Shown in pieces: positions 8,819 to 16,332 of a stretch of 35,611 nucleotides of DNA (the first letter of the stretch is position 1; every line of letters starts with the position of its first letter). The DNA is taken from the NCBI GenBank assembly GCA_015152455.1, contig SUTY01000007.1:1-35611 (forward strand), written 5' to 3'. Under the pieces are notes generated by a model. The model was not told the DNA's origin and made no database searches. It worked only from the letters and a program-made list of their open reading frames with translations. This DNA comes from Cyanobacteria bacterium SIG32. Lineage in GTDB: Bacteria > Cyanobacteriota > Vampirovibrionia > Gastranaerophilales > Gastranaerophilaceae. The translations under genes were made by a program, and so were the position numbers.

Positions 8819-9790
8819 TTATACCTCCTTAATTTTTAATAGTGCATCTTTGAAAGAGATTTTTTCTTTTTCAGCAATTGCTGTTGCTTGTTTATAAATC
8901 TCTAAACTTTCCTCATCTGCATCAGCATATTTAACTTCAGCATCAGTTTTTTTAGTTTGCTTTTTTGCAACTTCATCAAACTCAACTTGCTTTGGTAATG
9001 CAGAAATAAAGGATTTAAACTGTTCGATGCTGTTGGAGGACTCGTCAAACTTTTTAACGTTATCCAAGTCCTGTAAAATAGAGAAAACAGCATCTTTATT
9101 TGCAGGGGTAAGAATTCCGGCATCAATTTGTTTATCAATAAACTCGTTGAAGTCCTTGTCACGAAGACTGTCCTTCATTTCCTTAAGTTCTCTTGCCAAT
9201 TCATCTTTGCCTGCTGCTTCATCCTTAAACTTTGCAAGTTGAACTGTTAAATCAGCAACTTGAGATTTCAAGGATTTAATTGTTTCATTCTTTTTAGATT
9301 GCTCTTTGTATTCAGCAACTTGTTTTTCTAAATCTGCAACTTGAGTCTTTAATGTTTCAATATCCTCATCTGATGCAGTATCTTCTACTTGTGCTTCAAA
9401 AATATATGTTTCTGATTCACCTTCTTTAAACTCAACAGCTTTCATTCCTTTAACTTGAGGAATACTTGCACCCAAGAAAGAAACAGCCTTTAAATATGGC
9501 TTTTTACCTTCTAGTTCTCTGTAGATTTCAACCGAGATTTTTTTGTATTTCCCCTTTGAAACAAACTCTTTTAAGTCGTCTGATAAATTTTTAAACGATG
9601 CTTTTAATACACCATTTTCTTCTTTTAATCTATCAACCCAACCATAAGCGGGACCTTTTTGTTCATGGTCTAAAGTAATCGGAGCTTCGCAAAAACTTGG
9701 ATCATAATTGTTTGCAAGTTCTTGAACCTCTTCTTTACTAAATGCTCCTTGCGGATAATTTCCGGCTTTAAAAACCTCAAAATACTTCAT
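8819..9790 (-). CDS. Mu I-like capsid protease and scaffold
   Basis: A 323-residue protein matching Mu-like I proteins. Residues 1-120 form the protease-like domain (FKAGNYPQGAFSKEEVQELA, ITLDHEQKGPAYGWVDRL, KKISVEIYRELEGKKPYLKA). Residues about 140-215 are a long coiled coil (IETLKTQVADLEKQVAEYK) followed by a charged tail, as expected for a scaffold processed during capsid maturation. In Mu the scaffold is also made separately from an internal start; I did not find a clear internal ribosome site here. First gene of the minus-strand operon, with GGAGAAAACTGA before the ATG. Confidence 0.88.
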   Translation of the reverse strand: MKYFEVFKAGNYPQGAFSKEEVQELANNYDPSFCEAPITLDHEQKGPAYGWVDRLKEENGVLKASFKNLSDDLKEFVSKGKYKKISVEIYRELEGKKPYLKAVSFLGASIPQVKGMKAVEFKEGESETYIFEAQVEDTASDEDIETLKTQVADLEKQVAEYKEQSKKNETIKSLKSQVADLTVQLAKFKDEAAGKDELARELKEMKDSLRDKDFNEFIDKQIDAGILTPANKDAVFSILQDLDNVKKFDESSNSIEQFKSFISALPKQVEFDEVAKKQTKKTDAEVKYADADEESLEIYKQATAIAEKEKISFKDALLKIKEV

Positions 9791-9839
9791 TCAGTTTTCT
9801 CCATAATTTTTAGTACGATATAAACTTTTTTCTGTTTGA

Positions 9840-9869
9840 AGTATAAAATCTCTCGTTTTTAACATTCAA
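9840..9869 (-). promoter_or_regulatory. Promoter of the capsid/tail operon
   Basis: On the minus strand TTGAAT (9869-9864) is followed 18 bases later by TATACT (9845-9840), a good sigma70-type promoter about 50 bases before the I-like gene. The -35 box lies in the outer arm of the large dyad at 9865-9926. Predicted by eye. Confidence 0.6.
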
Positions 9870-9926
9870 ATGCCGTTGGAAACTTCTTTTTACACTCTCC
9901 ACAAGGAGTTTCCCTGTACATTTGAA
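9865..9926. promoter_or_regulatory. 62-bp nested dyad between divergent phage operons
   Basis: The outer arms TTCAAATG (9865-9872) and CATTTGAA (9919-9926) are perfect complements. After five unpaired bases on each side come inner arms GGAAACTTCTT (9878-9888) and AAGGAGTTTCC (9903-9913), complementary except for one G-T type pair. The outer arms contain the -35 boxes of the two divergent promoters. No T-run follows on either strand, so it does not look like a terminator. Likely an activator or repressor site coordinating both operons. Confidence 0.65.
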
Positions 9927-9951
9927 AATTAAAATTGTGATGAGGTATCTT
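9922..9951 (+). promoter_or_regulatory. Promoter of the terminase/portal operon
   Basis: TTGAAA (9922-9927) and TATCTT (9946-9951) are separated by 18 bases, mirroring exactly the spacing of the minus-strand promoter on the other side of the dyad. The predicted transcript starts near 9958. Predicted by eye. Confidence 0.5.
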
Positions 9952-9965
9952 GAAAACACAAGACA

Positions 9966-9991
9966 GGCAAAAAGCCTCTTTTCTTTTTGCC
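9966..9991 (+). other. Perfect 9-bp hairpin in the head-operon leader
   Basis: GGCAAAAAG (9966-9974) pairs perfectly with CTTTTTGCC (9983-9991) around an eight-base loop. It would form in the 5' leader of the plus-strand operon, 24 bases before the first ATG. No T-run follows on either strand, so its role (mRNA stability or control) is unknown. Confidence 0.5.
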
Positions 9992-10014
9992 CTAAATTAA
10001 GAAAGGTATATTTA

Positions 10015-10260
10015 ATGGAAACTTCATTATTATTAAAGTTATTTGAAAGTATCGGCTTCCCTGCTGTAATTTTTGTTATTTGGTATGTGTATCACAATGC
10101 ACAAGTGAAAACTTTTGAAAAAATTATTGCCAATAATTTTGAAATCTTAAAAGAGATGCTAGAAACCAATCATTATAGTGCAACTGTTCTTTCAAGAATT
10201 GAAAGTAAAATTGACGGCAATCTTTGGTGTCCAATCTTGAAGAAGGAGATAGCACAATAA
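10015..10260 (+). CDS. Small single-pass membrane protein, possible holin
   Basis: An 81-residue protein with one hydrophobic segment near the N-terminus (about residues 13-27, GFPAVIFVIWYVY) and a soluble helical C-terminus ending SRIESKIDGN. The ATG at 10015 has AGAAAGG upstream and is preferred to the TTG at 9922, which lies in the promoter dyad. Size, topology and the SRIESKIDGN tail resemble BhlA/UviB-like holin proteins, but no endolysin gene is next to it. It could also be a small membrane anchor. First gene of the head operon. Confidence 0.65.
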   Translation: METSLLLKLFESIGFPAVIFVIWYVYHNAQVKTFEKIIANNFEILKEMLETNHYSATVLSRIESKIDGNLWCPILKKEIAQ

Positions 10261-10505
10261 TGAATATTGAACGTATCCAATTAAAAGGTCAGCTTGCTGA
10301 AGCTAAAGCTGAATATAGAAATCTAGATGTTGAAGCATCGGGGTTGGTTATTCTTGTACGTTCTTTATTAAATCCTTTTGAAGATGACAATACAAAACAA
10401 GAAACAGAAAAAGCTCTTGTTTCATTAACACGCCTGAACGAAATTGTGACTGAGTTGCGCAGATTAAAAAAGAAAATTCAGGACTTGGAGGCTTACTTTG
10501 ACTAA
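10260..10505 (+). CDS. Small coiled-coil protein of the head operon
   Basis: An 81-residue, mostly helical protein (LKGQLAEAKAEYRNLDVEA, LRRLKKKIQDLEAYF) with coiled-coil character at both ends. The ATG overlaps the previous stop, with AGAAGGAG upstream. Mu-like phages carry comparable small genes of unknown role before the terminase (Mu gp26 region). I cannot assign a function; a terminase accessory role is an inference from position. Confidence 0.7.
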   Translation: MNIERIQLKGQLAEAKAEYRNLDVEASGLVILVRSLLNPFEDDNTKQETEKALVSLTRLNEIVTELRRLKKKIQDLEAYFD

Positions 10506-10923
10506 ACAAAATGTGTTAATGGAAAATGCCGAAAGATTATATGTTCTAGAACAGATGTCAATTAATACTGTTGCAGAAAAAGTTGGAGTTAATGAAAGAA
10601 CGATCCGACGTTGGAAAACTGATAACAAGTGGGACTTCAAAAGAAAACAATATATAAAAACAAAATCTATGTGTCACGAAGAACTGTATAATCTGGCACG
10701 AAAACTAATGGCTTCCATTGAGTTTGATTTAGATAATGGCGAAAAAATAGACCAAAGCCGTTTATATGCTTTTACAAAAATGCTTCCACTAATTACAAAA
10801 ATCAAAAATTATGAAGATACGGTTTCTCAAAAAGAAAAAGAATCTGAATCAAAGGGTATTACTCCTGATTTTGTCCAATTGATAGAAGAAGAAATTTTAG
10901 GAATAAGACATCGTGAAGAATAA
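10498..10923 (+). CDS. Terminase small subunit (DUF1804-like)
   Basis: A 141-residue protein. The N-terminal helix-turn-helix (INTVAEKVGVNERTIRRWKTDNKW, residues about 22-45) is the DNA-binding domain of Mu gp27-like small terminase subunits; the rest is helical. It would recognise phage DNA and feed the large subunit, encoded next. The TTG start at 10498 is supported by GGAGG seven bases upstream; an ATG at 10519 is the alternative. It overlaps both neighbours. Confidence 0.82.
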   Translation: MTKQNVLMENAERLYVLEQMSINTVAEKVGVNERTIRRWKTDNKWDFKRKQYIKTKSMCHEELYNLARKLMASIEFDLDNGEKIDQSRLYAFTKMLPLITKIKNYEDTVSQKEKESESKGITPDFVQLIEEEILGIRHREE

Positions 10924-12250
10924 TTATTTTTTGCCATATCAACAACGATGGCTTGATGATAAAGCTAAAATAAAAATATGGGAAAAGTCCAGACGTATTG
11001 GTGCAACTTATGTCCAAAGCTATGAAGATGTAAGGGATTGCATCAATAGGTCTGTTCCTGCGGTGTGGTTTTCTTCTGCTGATGAATCTGCTGCTAAAGA
11101 ATATATTGATTATTGCGAAAAATGGGTAAAACTATTTCACGCAACAGCAAAAAGATTGGGCGAAGTCATTATTGATAATGAAAAAGATATTAAAGCTCTA
11201 GTAATAGAGTTTTCAAATGGTACTAAAATACACGCTCTCTCTTCCAACCCCAAGTCATTCCGTTCTAAAGGCGGAAAGGTTGTGCTTGATGAGTTCGCAT
11301 TTCATAATAACCCCGATGAACTTTGGAAAGCGGCACGACCTTGTATTACTTGGGGCTTTCCTTTAAGAATCCTTTCTACTCATAATGGTCAAAACTGTTT
11401 GTACTACAAATTTATTGACCAAGTATTAAAAGGCAAGCTAAATTGGAGTCACCATAAAACTCCGATTCAGCTTGCTGTGTCAGAAGGTCTAGTTGATAAA
11501 ATTTATCAGAGAAAAACAACCCTGCAAGAACAAGAAGATTGGATGGCAAATGAAAAAGATAACTGCTTCGACGAATATACTTGGTTGCAAGAATATTGTT
11601 GTATAGCAGTTGATGAGGCTTCTGCATTTTTACCTTATGACTTAATTGCTACTTGTGAACTTAATGATATTCTTCGTCCCCTTGAAGATATTAAGCACGA
11701 CTTTTATGTCGGAGTTGATATTGGAAGACGAAAAGACCTAACTGTTATTTGGGTTTTAGAAAAAATAGAGAACATAAAATATACAAGGCTTGTTGTTGAA
11801 TTAGCCAAAATGCCATTTCACAAACAAGAGGAAATCTTGCACGAGATTTTATCCCATAAATTATTTCGTCGTGACTGCCAAGATGATACAGGAATCGGAA
11901 TGCAAATGGCAGAAAATGCACAAGTTAAATTTGGTAAATTTAGAGTCGAAGGAGTCACTTTTACCAATAAAGTAAAAGAGGATTTGGCTTATAGATTAAG
12001 AACGGAATTTGAAAATAAGACTGTATTCATTCCTAACCGACATGAGATTAGAGAAGACTTACACTCTGTTCGTAAAGTAACAACTGCAAGCAATAATATC
12101 AGGTTTGATGCCGACCGCTCCGATAATGGACACGCAGATAGATTTTGGGCATTAGCATTGGCTTTACACGCAGCTGACAATGGTTCAGGCGATATTCATA
12201 TATCAACTCGAAAAAGAAGGGAGTCATTTGATATGGTCTCAAACTTCTAA
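10913..12250 (+). CDS. Terminase large subunit
   Basis: A 445-residue packaging ATPase and nuclease of the Mu gp28 type. The Walker A-like motif is degenerate (EKSRRIGATY, about residues 24-33), as usual in this group. Walker B is KVVLDEFAF (about 123-131), and the C-terminal RNase H-like nuclease has acidic residues in YVGVDIGRRKDLTV and NGHADRFW. It cuts and threads DNA into the prohead through the portal. The GTG start at 10913 overlaps the small terminase gene by 11 bases. Full length for the family. Confidence 0.93.
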   Translation: MKNNYFLPYQQRWLDDKAKIKIWEKSRRIGATYVQSYEDVRDCINRSVPAVWFSSADESAAKEYIDYCEKWVKLFHATAKRLGEVIIDNEKDIKALVIEFSNGTKIHALSSNPKSFRSKGGKVVLDEFAFHNNPDELWKAARPCITWGFPLRILSTHNGQNCLYYKFIDQVLKGKLNWSHHKTPIQLAVSEGLVDKIYQRKTTLQEQEDWMANEKDNCFDEYTWLQEYCCIAVDEASAFLPYDLIATCELNDILRPLEDIKHDFYVGVDIGRRKDLTVIWVLEKIENIKYTRLVVELAKMPFHKQEEILHEILSHKLFRRDCQDDTGIGMQMAENAQVKFGKFRVEGVTFTNKVKEDLAYRLRTEFENKTVFIPNRHEIREDLHSVRKVTTASNNIRFDADRSDNGHADRFWALALALHAADNGSGDIHISTRKRRESFDMVSNF

Positions 12251-12318
12251 AATCGATTTTAAGCCACTCCAAAATAAAAAAATGAAGTTAGATACTTAGG
12301 TGGCATTTTAAATAAAAA

Positions 12319-12346
12319 TTAAACGCTGTTAAACGATTTTTAAACG
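12319..12346. repeat. Three helically phased TTAAACG repeats
   Basis: The 126-base gap between terminase and portal contains TTAAACG at 12319, 12329 and 12340, that is 10 and 11 bases apart, one helical turn each. A fourth copy lies at 14566, upstream of the methylase gene. Phased direct repeats of this kind can be binding sites for a regulator. No promoter is obvious, so function is unknown. Confidence 0.5.
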
Positions 12347-12376
12347 CTATTTATTTTAAGTCTGAATGAGGTTTTT

Positions 12377-13813
12377 ATGAAAAAAGAAATTTCACAAGAA
12401 ATTGCTACTAGAAAACGAAGTATAAATTATTACTCATTAGGTACATCATATTTGCCTGATCCTGATATTGTATTGCGAAAACAAGGCAAGGATATGAAGG
12501 TTTACAAGGAATTACTCTGTGATTCTCACGTTTTTGCCTGTATTCAATCAAGAAAAGCAGGGGTTTTATCTCTTGAATGGGACATAAATAGAGGTCTTGA
12601 TAAAGATGAAACTGCTGAAAAAATAGTTCAATTATTAAAGAAATTGGATATTGATAAGGTTATAAGCGATATCTTAGATGCCTCATTCTTTGGTTTTCAG
12701 CCGATTGAAATTGTATGGGGCAAGGTTGATAACCTTGTTTTGCCAATAGAATTAAAATCAAAACCTCCAGAATGGTTTTGTTTTGACGATGAAAACAAGT
12801 TAAAATTCAGAAGTAAGGAACATTATTTCGGAGAAGAATTACCATCTAAAAAATTCTTATGCCCTCAAGCAAATCCAAGCTATGAGAACCCTTATGGTGA
12901 AAGAACTCTTTCTCGTGTTTTTTGGCCAGTAACTTTTAAAAAGGGTGGATTAAAATTTTGGGTTGTATTTACTGAAAAATATGGAATACCACACCTTATT
13001 GGGAAACATCCAAGGGGAGCATCTAAAGAGGAAACTGATACATTAGCAGATTTGCTTGAGAATATGGTTCAAGATGCAATTGCAGTTATTCCTGATGATT
13101 CATCTGTTGAAATTCAAGAAGCTAATAAATCTTCATCTGCTGAAATCTTTGAAAAGCTAATCGATAAAATGAATGGAGAGATTTCAAAGGCTATATTAGG
13201 TCAAACCCTAACTACAGAAATTGGCTCAAGTGGTAGTTATGCTGCTTCTAATACTCATATGCAAGTAAGACAAGATATTATTGATGCAGATAAAAAACTT
13301 GTTGAAAGAACTATAAATCAACTCTTACAATGGATTTATCAAATAAACTTCTCAAGTGCCGAAGTTCCTGTTTTTGAATTATATGCTCCTGAAGATGTAG
13401 ATTTAACTTTAGCTCAAAGAGATAAAATACTCTCTGAAACAGGAGTGAAGTTCACTAAAGAGTATTTTATAAAAGCATATGGATTTGATGAAGAGGATTT
13501 TGATATTAGAGAAGATATTATCCCTGCAACACCTGCATTCTCGGAATTCAAAGAATCAGAACCAACTATTCCCGGTCAAGAAGAAGTTGATAAACTGTTT
13601 CAATTCCTATCTGATACAGAATTATCTAAACAAGCCCAACAAATGTTATCCCCACTTATAGCATTATTTGAGAACTGCGAAGATTTTGACGAAGCCTATG
13701 AGTTATTAACAGATAAGAACCTGCACAGTAAAAAACTAGAGCAATCACTTCAGAAAGCAATGTTCCTTTGTGAACTACAAGGTAGAAAGGATGGTTTAGA
13801 TGATTCAACTTAA
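12377..13813 (+). CDS. Portal protein (DUF935, Mu gp29-like)
   Basis: A 478-residue DUF935 portal protein. Recognisable parts are YKELLCDSHVFACIQSRKAG, the segment DASFFGFQPIEIVWG, and GEISKAILGQTLTTEIGSSG with the SYAASNTHMQVRQDI helix. It forms the dodecameric ring through which DNA enters and leaves the capsid. ATG at 12377 with GAGG upstream. It overlaps the F-like gene by 14 bases. Length is typical. Confidence 0.94.
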   Translation: MKKEISQEIATRKRSINYYSLGTSYLPDPDIVLRKQGKDMKVYKELLCDSHVFACIQSRKAGVLSLEWDINRGLDKDETAEKIVQLLKKLDIDKVISDILDASFFGFQPIEIVWGKVDNLVLPIELKSKPPEWFCFDDENKLKFRSKEHYFGEELPSKKFLCPQANPSYENPYGERTLSRVFWPVTFKKGGLKFWVVFTEKYGIPHLIGKHPRGASKEETDTLADLLENMVQDAIAVIPDDSSVEIQEANKSSSAEIFEKLIDKMNGEISKAILGQTLTTEIGSSGSYAASNTHMQVRQDIIDADKKLVERTINQLLQWIYQINFSSAEVPVFELYAPEDVDLTLAQRDKILSETGVKFTKEYFIKAYGFDEEDFDIREDIIPATPAFSEFKESEPTIPGQEEVDKLFQFLSDTELSKQAQQMLSPLIALFENCEDFDEAYELLTDKNLHSKKLEQSLQKAMFLCELQGRKDGLDDST

Positions 13814-14558
13814 AGCCTTATTTAAACTAGCTCCTGCCCTTGCTATCAAATATTTTAAAAAGAAAAACAACAAGCTCTCTTGGGATTGGTACGAATTATG
13901 GCAAGATGCTCATCAAAAGTCATTCACAGTTGCTAAAGCTATGCGTGAAGATATTCTAAAAGACATTCGTTCTTCTTTAGATAAGGCATTGTCGGAAGGA
14001 AAAACTTTTAGAGATTTTCAAAAAGAGCTTAAACCAACCCTGCAAAAGAAAGGTTGGTGGGGCGAAGTTGTCATCGTTGATTCGCAAGGTGTTGCTGAAA
14101 AAGTTCAACTTGGTTCTATGTATCGTTTAAAAACTATTTATTCAGTTAATATGCAAGTTGCTTATCAAACAGGGAGATATAAGACTCAAGTTGATAATGT
14201 AGACAATCGTCCATATTGGCAATATGTCGCAGTTTTAGATTCAAAAACAAGACCTGAGCACGCACAACTGCATGGTTTAATTTTCCGGCATGATGATCCA
14301 TTTTGGAGTTCTTTTTACCCACCAAATGGTTGGAGGTGTAGATGTCGTGTTAATGCATTATCTGAAAGAAATATACAGAAAAAGAACGCTATTATTGATA
14401 ATTCTAATGGTAGATTATCCCAAGAAGAAAAACTTGTTTCAAAAAAATCGGGCGAATATAGACCAGTTACAGTTTATACAGACCCATTAACTAATAAAAA
14501 AATAGCTCCAGATGTTGGGTGGTCGCATAACCCTGCAAGTGGATTGGTAGATATTTAA
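13800..14558 (+). CDS. Mu F-like head morphogenesis protein
   Basis: A 252-residue protein of the phage Mu gpF-like (SPP1 gp7-like minor head protein) family. The C-terminal part carries YWQYVAVLDSKTRPEHAQLHG, then FWSSFYPPNGWRCRCRVNAL with the conserved Cys/His cluster, the standard signature. Mu gpF is about 430 residues; shorter versions like this one are common. Needed for capsid assembly or DNA ejection. Translationally coupled to the portal gene. Confidence 0.92.
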   Translation: MIQLKALFKLAPALAIKYFKKKNNKLSWDWYELWQDAHQKSFTVAKAMREDILKDIRSSLDKALSEGKTFRDFQKELKPTLQKKGWWGEVVIVDSQGVAEKVQLGSMYRLKTIYSVNMQVAYQTGRYKTQVDNVDNRPYWQYVAVLDSKTRPEHAQLHGLIFRHDDPFWSSFYPPNGWRCRCRVNALSERNIQKKNAIIDNSNGRLSQEEKLVSKKSGEYRPVTVYTDPLTNKKIAPDVGWSHNPASGLVDI

Positions 14559-14570
14559 AAGGCTTTTAAA
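14554..14570. other. 17-bp perfect palindrome before the methylase gene
   Basis: TTTAAAAG (14554-14561) and CTTTTAAA (14563-14570) flank a single central G. The palindrome spans the stop of the F-like gene and lies 24 bases before the methylase ATG, with a TTAAACG copy overlapping its end. It may be an operator or a weak RNA hairpin. Confidence 0.4.
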
Positions 14571-14593
14571 CGGAATTTAAAGGAGATTTACTT

Positions 14594-15409
14594 ATGACAA
14601 TAGATAAAAAATCATTGATTAATTGGGTTGGTGGCAAAAGATTATTGAGAAAAGTTATTGAACCACTAGTCCCTAAAGATATAAAATCATATATTGAGCC
14701 ATTTGGTGGTGGTGCTTGGGTTCTATTTTACAAAGAAAAATGGGCAGACCTTGAGATTTACAACGATTTAGATGGTAGGCTTGTAAACCTTTTTAGAGTT
14801 GTAAAATATCACCCCAATGCTTTTAAAGAAGAAATTAAATATCTTCTTGGTTCACGTGAGATGTTCTTACAATTCTTGAATGGCACATTTATTACAGATA
14901 TTCAAAGAGCTGTGCAATTCTATTTTCTAATCACACGTTCTTTTGGCGGTCGTGGCGAAACCTTTGGAACTGTTAAAAAATCTAGTGGTGGAGCAAGTAA
15001 ATCGCAAAAGAATGTATTAGAAAAAATTGATGCAATTCACAACAGACTTGATAAAGTAATGGTTGAAAATCGTGACTTTGAAAAGGTAATAACTCAATAT
15101 GACTTTGAAGATGCGTTTTTCTACTGTGATCCACCATACTCAAAAGGTTGTGGTTATGAAGTGACATCAACTGCAAACTTTGACCATGAAAGATTAAGAG
15201 AACTTCTTGGAAATATAAAAGGCAGATTTTTATTATCTTATGACGATTGCCCTAAAATCAGAGAACTTTACAAGGGGTTTGAAATGGTTGAAGTAGAACG
15301 CTTAAATGGAATCAATAATCGTCAGGGAACTAATCGAGAAAATAAGATGTTCAAAGAATTATTGATTGCAAATTATCCTATTAAAGAATTGTTTAATAAT
15401 GGCAAATAA
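14594..15409 (+). CDS. Dam-like adenine-N6 DNA methyltransferase (D12 class)
   Basis: A 271-residue alpha-group (D12/Dam type) adenine-N6 methylase. SAM-binding motif I is represented by INWVGGKRLLRKVI and YIEPFGGGAWVLF (residues about 9-50). The catalytic motif DPPY lies at about residue 180 (FFYCDPPYSK). No partner endonuclease is adjacent. The ATG has AGGAG upstream. Embedded between F- and G-like head genes, it probably modifies phage DNA late in infection to evade host restriction. Target sequence cannot be read from the protein, though GATC is common for the class. Confidence 0.9.
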   Translation: MTIDKKSLINWVGGKRLLRKVIEPLVPKDIKSYIEPFGGGAWVLFYKEKWADLEIYNDLDGRLVNLFRVVKYHPNAFKEEIKYLLGSREMFLQFLNGTFITDIQRAVQFYFLITRSFGGRGETFGTVKKSSGGASKSQKNVLEKIDAIHNRLDKVMVENRDFEKVITQYDFEDAFFYCDPPYSKGCGYEVTSTANFDHERLRELLGNIKGRFLLSYDDCPKIRELYKGFEMVEVERLNGINNRQGTNRENKMFKELLIANYPIKELFNNGK

Positions 15410-15848
15410 TCCAATAGAAATAAAAATCGATAATAAAGAAGTTACTCAAAAACTTCTTGAACTTGCTAGACGAGGCGAAAACCTGCGACCATTGATGAAA
15501 AATATCGCAGGAATTTTTGCATATTCAACTGAAGAAAACTTTGCAAATGAGGGCAGACCTGATAAGTGGCTTGATTTATCAGAAAAAACTAAAAAACAAC
15601 GCAAAAAGAGCGGTCATTGGCCGGGGCAAATTCTTCAAGTTGAAGGTCGACTTGCGGCATCAATAACAACTGCATACGACAATGAATCAGCTGTTATTGG
15701 TTCAAATCTTGATTATGCTGCTATCCATCAGCTTGGAGGTCAAGCCGGTAAAAACAAGAGTGTTTCAATCCCTGCAAGACCATATTTAAAACTAACAACC
15801 GATGATATGGAAGACATCATCGGTTGTATTGATAAATATTTGTTTTAG
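15399..15848 (+). CDS. Phage virion morphogenesis protein (Mu gpG-like)
   Basis: A 149-residue protein of the virion morphogenesis family (P2 gpS / Mu gpG). It has MKNIAGIFAYSTEENFANEG, WLDLSEKTKKQR and YAAIHQLGGQAG followed by IPARPYL, the strongest family signature. It acts in tail completion or head-tail joining. The ATG at 15399 (MANNPIEI) is preferred to an upstream in-frame start that lies inside the methylase gene. Last gene of the plus-strand head operon; it ends four bases from the convergent defence operon. Confidence 0.92.
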   Translation: MANNPIEIKIDNKEVTQKLLELARRGENLRPLMKNIAGIFAYSTEENFANEGRPDKWLDLSEKTKKQRKKSGHWPGQILQVEGRLAASITTAYDNESAVIGSNLDYAAIHQLGGQAGKNKSVSIPARPYLKLTTDDMEDIIGCIDKYLF

Positions 15849-15852
15849 AATT

Positions 15853-16332
15853 TTATATCTCAATACCCATTTCATCTGTTAAAGAATTATCAGGTATATT
15901 TATCTCTTCAAGAAAAGCACTTAAATTCTTGAAAGTATCTGAACTTTTATCTAATAATTTTTCGTGTAATACTTCGACACCGCCTAATAAATAACTATAA
16001 AATAATTGCTCATCAGGTTTAGCTTCCTCTGTATCAATTGTCATAAAAGCCTTTTTTATTCTATCTTGCGAAGATTCGCAATGAGATTTATCGGCAAGCA
16101 ATAAAAGCTTATATATAAAATAAATGTCTTGCTGTCTTGGTGACAATTGACTTAAAAATATTGTTTTATTTTCTCCTGGATCATTGTCAGCTTTTCTTTT
16201 ATATATAAAACCTATCAATGGTGCAGTAACAAAAATTTGCCAAAGATATTCAAATAAACCACTTTGTTTAAGTTCTTCAGCCATAACTGCATGTTTACCT
16301 GTAAAATTAAAGTCTTTAGATACTAGTGGCAT
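15853..16332 (-). CDS. 159-aa protein of the defence operon, unknown
   Basis: A 159-residue acidic helical protein ending EMGIEI. It contains FEYLWQIFVTAPLIGFIYKRK, ending near residue 47, and a segment SPRQQDIYFIYKLLLLADKS. I recognise no catalytic motif. Its ATG, with GGAGATATCA before it, overlaps the 3' end of the SMC gene by 17 bases, so it is co-translated with that ATPase and is probably its partner, perhaps in the way DndE-like or SspFGH-type small subunits accompany larger ones. It is the last gene of the operon. Not DndE by sequence. Confidence 0.75.
   Translation of the reverse strand: MPLVSKDFNFTGKHAVMAEELKQSGLFEYLWQIFVTAPLIGFIYKRKADNDPGENKTIFLSQLSPRQQDIYFIYKLLLLADKSHCESSQDRIKKAFMTIDTEEAKPDEQLFYSYLLGGVEVLHEKLLDKSSDTFKNLSAFLEEINIPDNSLTDEMGIEI

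Noticed and set aside
9865-9926. The large dyad as a bidirectional terminator.
   Set aside because: It lies between divergent, not convergent, operons and neither strand has a T-run after the stem.
9922-10014. N-terminal extension of the small membrane protein from a TTG at 9922.
   Set aside because: The TTG lies in the promoter dyad and has no suitable ribosome site; the ATG at 10015 has AGAAAGG upstream.
14594-15409. A complete restriction-modification system around the Dam-like gene.
   Set aside because: Neighbours are phage head genes; no endonuclease is adjacent, so it is best seen as a solitary phage methylase.
15853-16332. The 159-aa gene as dndE.
   Set aside because: DndE is about 110 residues with a recognisable helical core not seen here; only position is similar.
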